A stretch of 64,000 nucleotides of DNA from contig NC_062223.1 of NCBI RefSeq assembly GCF_902686445.1, positions 40,518,998 to 40,582,997 on the forward strand, written 5' to 3'. Position 1 is the stretch's first letter, and each line of letters begins with the position of its first letter. Below, piece after piece: positions 60,615 through 64,000 of this stretch. The translations under genes were made by a program, and so were the position numbers. The notes below the pieces were generated by a model. That model did no database searches. It was not told the DNA's origin and saw only the letters and a list, made by a program, of their open reading frames with translations. The DNA is from Sciurus carolinensis. Its lineage: Eukaryota; Chordata; Mammalia; Rodentia; Sciuridae.

Positions 60615-60943
60615 CAGTTTTCTCTCTGATTCTTTGGGGAATAGTTCTAGGACCCCTGAGAATACAAAAATTCATGGATGCTCAAGCCCCTTACATAAAA
60701 CAGGACAATATTTGCATATAACCTATATATACCTGTATATTTTAAATCATCTGTACATTATTTACATATAATTCAATGTAAATGCTATGTAGATAGCTGT
60801 TATATTGTGTTGCTTAGGGAATACTAATGAGGAAAAGGCATGCACATGATCTGTACAGACACATCTTTTTAAAAAATATTTTCAATGTGGTTGTTTGAAT
60901 CTGTGGATGTGGAACCCACAGACGTAAAGGAACAACTCTACCT
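60615..60943 (-). mobile_element. Tigger/pogo-like MITE
   Basis: Second copy of the element at 17580-17903, opposite orientation: 'ttctaggacccctgagaatac', 'tcatggatgctcaagcccctta', 'tttgcatataacctatatatac', 'attttaaatcatctgtac' and 'tctgtggatgtggaaccc'. Imperfect inverted ends; no coding. Confidence 0.78.
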
Positions 60944-60944
60944 G

Positions 60945-61685
60945 AACAGAGCGTGCATGAATTTCTAGTTTCGTTGTGATTTAAAAGAGTTATCAGTAAG
61001 CGATTGTTAGGTAGCAAGTCACCAACAAATCTCAGTGACCTATGATGTCAGTCCTCTGTTCAACCTAACTGGGCTCGGCGGGGCACTTCTAAGCTGCAGG
61101 AGACTTCTGGCTATACTTCAAGTATTTCCAATCTTCAGTAGACCAACAAGATAGCTGGGCACATCCCTCTCAAGAGGAGGAGCAGAGGCAAAAGAGGGAA
61201 AAGGGGAAAGTGTGTTGTCTTTTAAAACCTGAGCAAGAAGGGTTCTTTATCAACCACCACTGGCAAAGCAGCTCACCCTGTGGAGCCTCCACTGGACAGA
61301 CAGGGCAGGAGACGGAAGGCTCATGAGCAAGGCACAAAACCAGCAAGGAGAAGGGCACAGACACAGGAAAGGAGGAAAAGAAAATCCCTTTTACTTCAGA
61401 GAGCAATTGCCATCCACCTAATGAAGCTCTGCTCTTTCTCTTTTCTTTATTTTTTTTCCTCTCATCTTTTTCTTTTATTCCCCTGTTGTATTTTTTCAAG
61501 TATTGCTTTGCATTCTAAAATATGAAATTAAAATTCTTTGTGTAGCTACATATAGAAGAAAAATGGATATCTGACAACTCATTTCAGATTTATTTCTTCC
61601 AGAAATGATCATTCGATGACCCAATCTGCCATGCCCATTATCTGTGCATTGATATTGGACTTCATTTCTCCAATCTAATAATTAT
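60945..61685. other. Unassigned sequence
   Basis: Purine-rich then pyrimidine-rich tracts (61290-61390, 61430-61490). No gene recognised. Confidence 0.45.
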
Positions 61686-61689
61686 AGTA

Positions 61690-61905
61690 ATGAAAATGAT
61701 AAGAAATAATTATGGATAAAATTTATTGAGTTCTTAGTCTTCACTTAGCTCCCTATGTATGATCTCATTTTATTTCTTAATGAACCTCCAAGGTAGGTAC
61801 TATTAATACCCTCATTTTACTCCATGAAGAAACAAGGGTTTAGAAAAGTTAAGAAAGTTTCCCAAACTCTCACAATAAGAAAATGCTAAAACTCAGATTT
61901 AGTTA
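61690..61905 (-). mobile_element. MIR SINE
   Basis: Complement MIR: 'tttattgagttcttagtc', 'aatgaacctccaaggtaggtac', 'ccctcattttactccatgaag', 'gaaagtttcccaaactc', 'aaaactcagattta'. Confidence 0.75.
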
Positions 61906-62049
61906 TATATCTAACCATAGAATTTATATTGCCAAATACCCTGTTATGCAGTAAGCATTCAACATTATGATCCTGTTTATTTATTTCCTCTTTAATAAAG
62001 CTCAATTAATTTAGGAAAAAGAACTTACAATATTTTGCAAGTCATTCTT

Positions 62050-62232
62050 GATACTACACTCTGTGCTGGGTTAAATAATGGCTGTCCAAAGACCTTCCTC
62101 TCCAAATCCTCATCTAGAACCTTTAAATATATTGTGTTATATGATGCCAATGTCTTTAGAATATGACAGAGTAAAGGATTATTTAATGTAGAGATCATTC
62201 CTACCAAGTGAGTGGTCAAATGTAATTATAAG
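62050..62232 (+). mobile_element. MLT1-type LTR, left part
   Basis: 'ctgtgctgggttaaataatggctgtcc', 'atcctcatctagaacc', 'ataTTGTGTTAtatgatgcc'-like and 'gacagagtaaaggattatttaatg' follow the 5' half of MLT1. The 3' half continues at 63005 beyond an inserted L1. Confidence 0.65.
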
Positions 62233-63004
62233 CATTCTTTTTTGTGTTTGTGTGTTACATTGTTCTCTGTTCCTTTTTATATTTTCAATTGATTGTACAC
62301 AAATGGGGTACAACTTGTTTCTTTGGTTGTACACAAAGTGGAGTCACACCATTTCATAATCATACATGTACATAGGGTAATGATGTTTGTCTTACTCTAT
62401 TATTTGTCTTTCTCCCCAACCCCTCCCCACCCTTCATTTCCCTCTGTACAATCCATCCTTCCTCCATTCTTCCCTTACTTCCCTCCCTGCCTCATTATGT
62501 ATCATCATCCACTTATCAGAGAAATCATTTGGTCTTTGGTGTTTTGGAATTGACTTATTTCACTTAGCATGATATTCTCCAACTCTATTTACCTGCATAT
62601 ACCATAATTTTATTCTTCTTTATGACTGAATTATATTCCATTGTATGTATAATATACCACAGTTTCTTTATCCATTCATCTGTTGATGGGCATCTGGGTT
62701 GGTTCCAGTGCTATAAACATTGATGTGGCTGAGTCATTGTTAGTATGCTGATTTTAAGTCCTTTGGGTGTAGGCCTAGGAGTGGGATAGCTGGGTCAAAT
62801 GGTAGGTCCATTCCAAGTTTTTTAAGGACTCTCCACACTGCTTTCCAGAGTAGCTGCACCAATTTGCAACTCCACCAGCAATGTATGAGTGTACCTTTTC
62901 TCCCACATCCTCACCAACACTTATTGTTGCTTGTATTCTTGATAATCTCCATTCTAATTGGGGTGAGATGAAATCTTAGGGTAGTTTTGATTTGCCTTTC
63001 TCTT
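62233..63004 (-). mobile_element. Young 5'-truncated L1 inside an MLT1 LTR
   Basis: Complement of the last ~770 bases of the L1 family: 3' UTR ('ttgtacacaaatggggtac', polypyrimidine tract) and ORF2 C-terminus ('tcctaggcctacaccc'-type complement, 'ggctgggtcaaatggtagg'). An 8-bp repeat ATTATAAG at 62225-62232 and 63005-63012 is a likely target duplication. Coding part has stops. Confidence 0.85.
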
Positions 63005-63224
63005 ATTATAAGAAAGGGAGGGTGGATAAGTGTTACAAATGTAGACTGGTGGTATAAACAAGAGCTTCCACCCTGAAGTGACACCAGGATGGGTCTGTGA
63101 GCCAAGGGATGAAGGCAGTCTCTGGACATGGAAAAGGGTAAGCAAAAATCTAACCCTTAAGAGATGGAGGCCTGCAACAGACTTCAGTTCATATTTCTGA
63201 CCTCCAAAACTATAACAGAAAACA
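63005..63224 (+). mobile_element. MLT1-type LTR, right part
   Basis: 'tgagccaagggatgaaggcag', 'ctctggacatggaaaagg', 'cagacttcagttcatatttctgacctcc' and 'aactataacag' are the 3' half of MLT1. The LTR stops where the next L1's tail begins. Confidence 0.75.
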
Positions 63225-63228
63225 ATAG

Positions 63229-64000
63229 TTTTTTTAATTTATCTTTAATTTTTTTACAGACTGCATTTTGATGCATTGTACACAAATGGGGTACATCATT
63301 TCGTTTCTATGGTTGTGCACAATATAGATTCATACTATTTGTGTAATCATACATGTACATAGGGCAAAGATGTCTGTCTTATTCCGCCATTTTTTCATAC
63401 CCCCCCTCATTTCCTTCTACATAATCTAAACTTCCCCCATTCTTCTCTCACTCTCCACACCCCCCATCCCCATTATATACCATTCTCCACTTATCAGAGA
63501 AAATATTTGGCCTTTGGTTTTTTGGGATTGACTTATTTCACTTAGCATGATATTCTCCAATTCCATCCATTTATTTGCAAATGCCATAATATTATTCTTC
63601 TTTATGGATGGATAGTATCCCACTGTGTATATATACCAGAGTTTCTTTATCCATTCATCTGTTGAAGGGCATCTAGGTTGGTTCCACAATCTAGCTATTG
63701 TGAACTCAGCTTCTATAAACATTGATGTGACTGTGTTACTGTAGTTTGCTGATTTTAAGTTCTTTTGGTATAAACCCAGAAGTGGGATTACTGGGTCAAA
63801 AGATGGGTCCATTCCAAGTTTTCTGAGGATTCTCCACACTACTTTCCAGAGTGGCTGCACCAATTTGCAACTCCACCAGCAATGTAAAAGTGTACCTTTT
63901 TCCCCATATCCATGCCAACATCTATTATTGTTTGTGTTCTTGATAATAGCCATTCTAATTGGAGTAAGATGAAATCTTAGAGTGGTTTTAATATGCATTT
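63229..64000 (-). mobile_element. Young L1 3' end, runs off the window
   Basis: Complement of the L1 poly-A, 3' UTR (ending 'tgcagtctgtaaaaaa' on the element strand) and ORF2 C-terminus. A 190-codon open frame (63998-63426, minus) covers the Cys-rich motif ('[18 protein letters not shown]', one Cys changed to Tyr) and reads about 20 codons past the usual stop because that stop is altered. The 5' end is outside the window, so truncation is unknown. Confidence 0.9.

Overview
This is a mammalian nuclear window, almost certainly from a squirrel-family rodent (ground squirrel, marmot or relative). The clearest evidence is a dimeric SINE seen about eight times. Its left half is 7SL/B1-like (ends in the usual 'ctgggattacaggc' on the minus strand) and its right half is ID-like ('gctggggatgtggctcagtgg'). 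This is the B1-dID design known from Sciuridae and close relatives. The young LINE-1 copies, all of one family, and the rodent/eutherian MaLR, MLT1 and MIR relics fit that origin. AT-rich, low-coding sequence with no splice-consistent exon series points to intergenic or deep intronic DNA. I found no functional host protein-coding gene and no tRNA or rRNA gene.

Layout. 0-9 kb: AT-rich unassigned sequence with MIR and SINE relics. 9-13.2 kb: old L1M pieces in both orientations and a MIR. 13-16 kb: mostly unassigned. 15.9-18.9 kb: a SINE, a MIR, a possible LTR carrying a 121-bp L1 tail with a 14-bp target duplication, then an old minus-strand L1M split by a Tigger-like MITE. 20.5-21.4 kb: two diverged copies of a local repeat. 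21.8-25.5 kb: SINEs, a MIR, an old L1M 3' region and a MaLR LTR with a 5-bp target duplication. 26.5-28.5 kb: a young L1 with a twin-priming inversion and a 527-codon open ORF2 segment. 28.8-29.75 kb: a processed H3.3 (H3-3A) pseudogene. 31-32 kb: LTR sequence, probably nested. 35.7-36.3 kb: a well-kept solo LTR of IAP/ERVK type. 41 kb: an L1 3' tail. 47.7-48.8 kb: LTRs and a SINE. 49,984-56,513: a complete 6.5-kb L1 with 5' UTR, ORF1, ORF2, 3' UTR, poly-A and a 10-bp target duplication. 56.7-64 kb: L1M, MLT1, MaLR, Tigger MITE and MIR relics, ending in two young minus-strand L1s, one of them inside an MLT1 LTR.

The parts do not form a host pathway. The full-length L1 is the only multi-gene unit: ORF1 encodes the RNA-binding coiled-coil protein and ORF2 the endonuclease/reverse transcriptase that copies L1 RNA, and in trans SINE and mRNA templates such as the H3.3 retrocopy. 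It is inactivated by at least seven small lesions. The most interesting signals are the repeated, CpG-rich L1 5' UTR with a YY1 motif, the twin-primed L1 that also used an early poly-A site, and the varied L1 3' ends. All identifications are by eye from sequence; repeat boundaries are approximate unless a target-site duplication fixes them.
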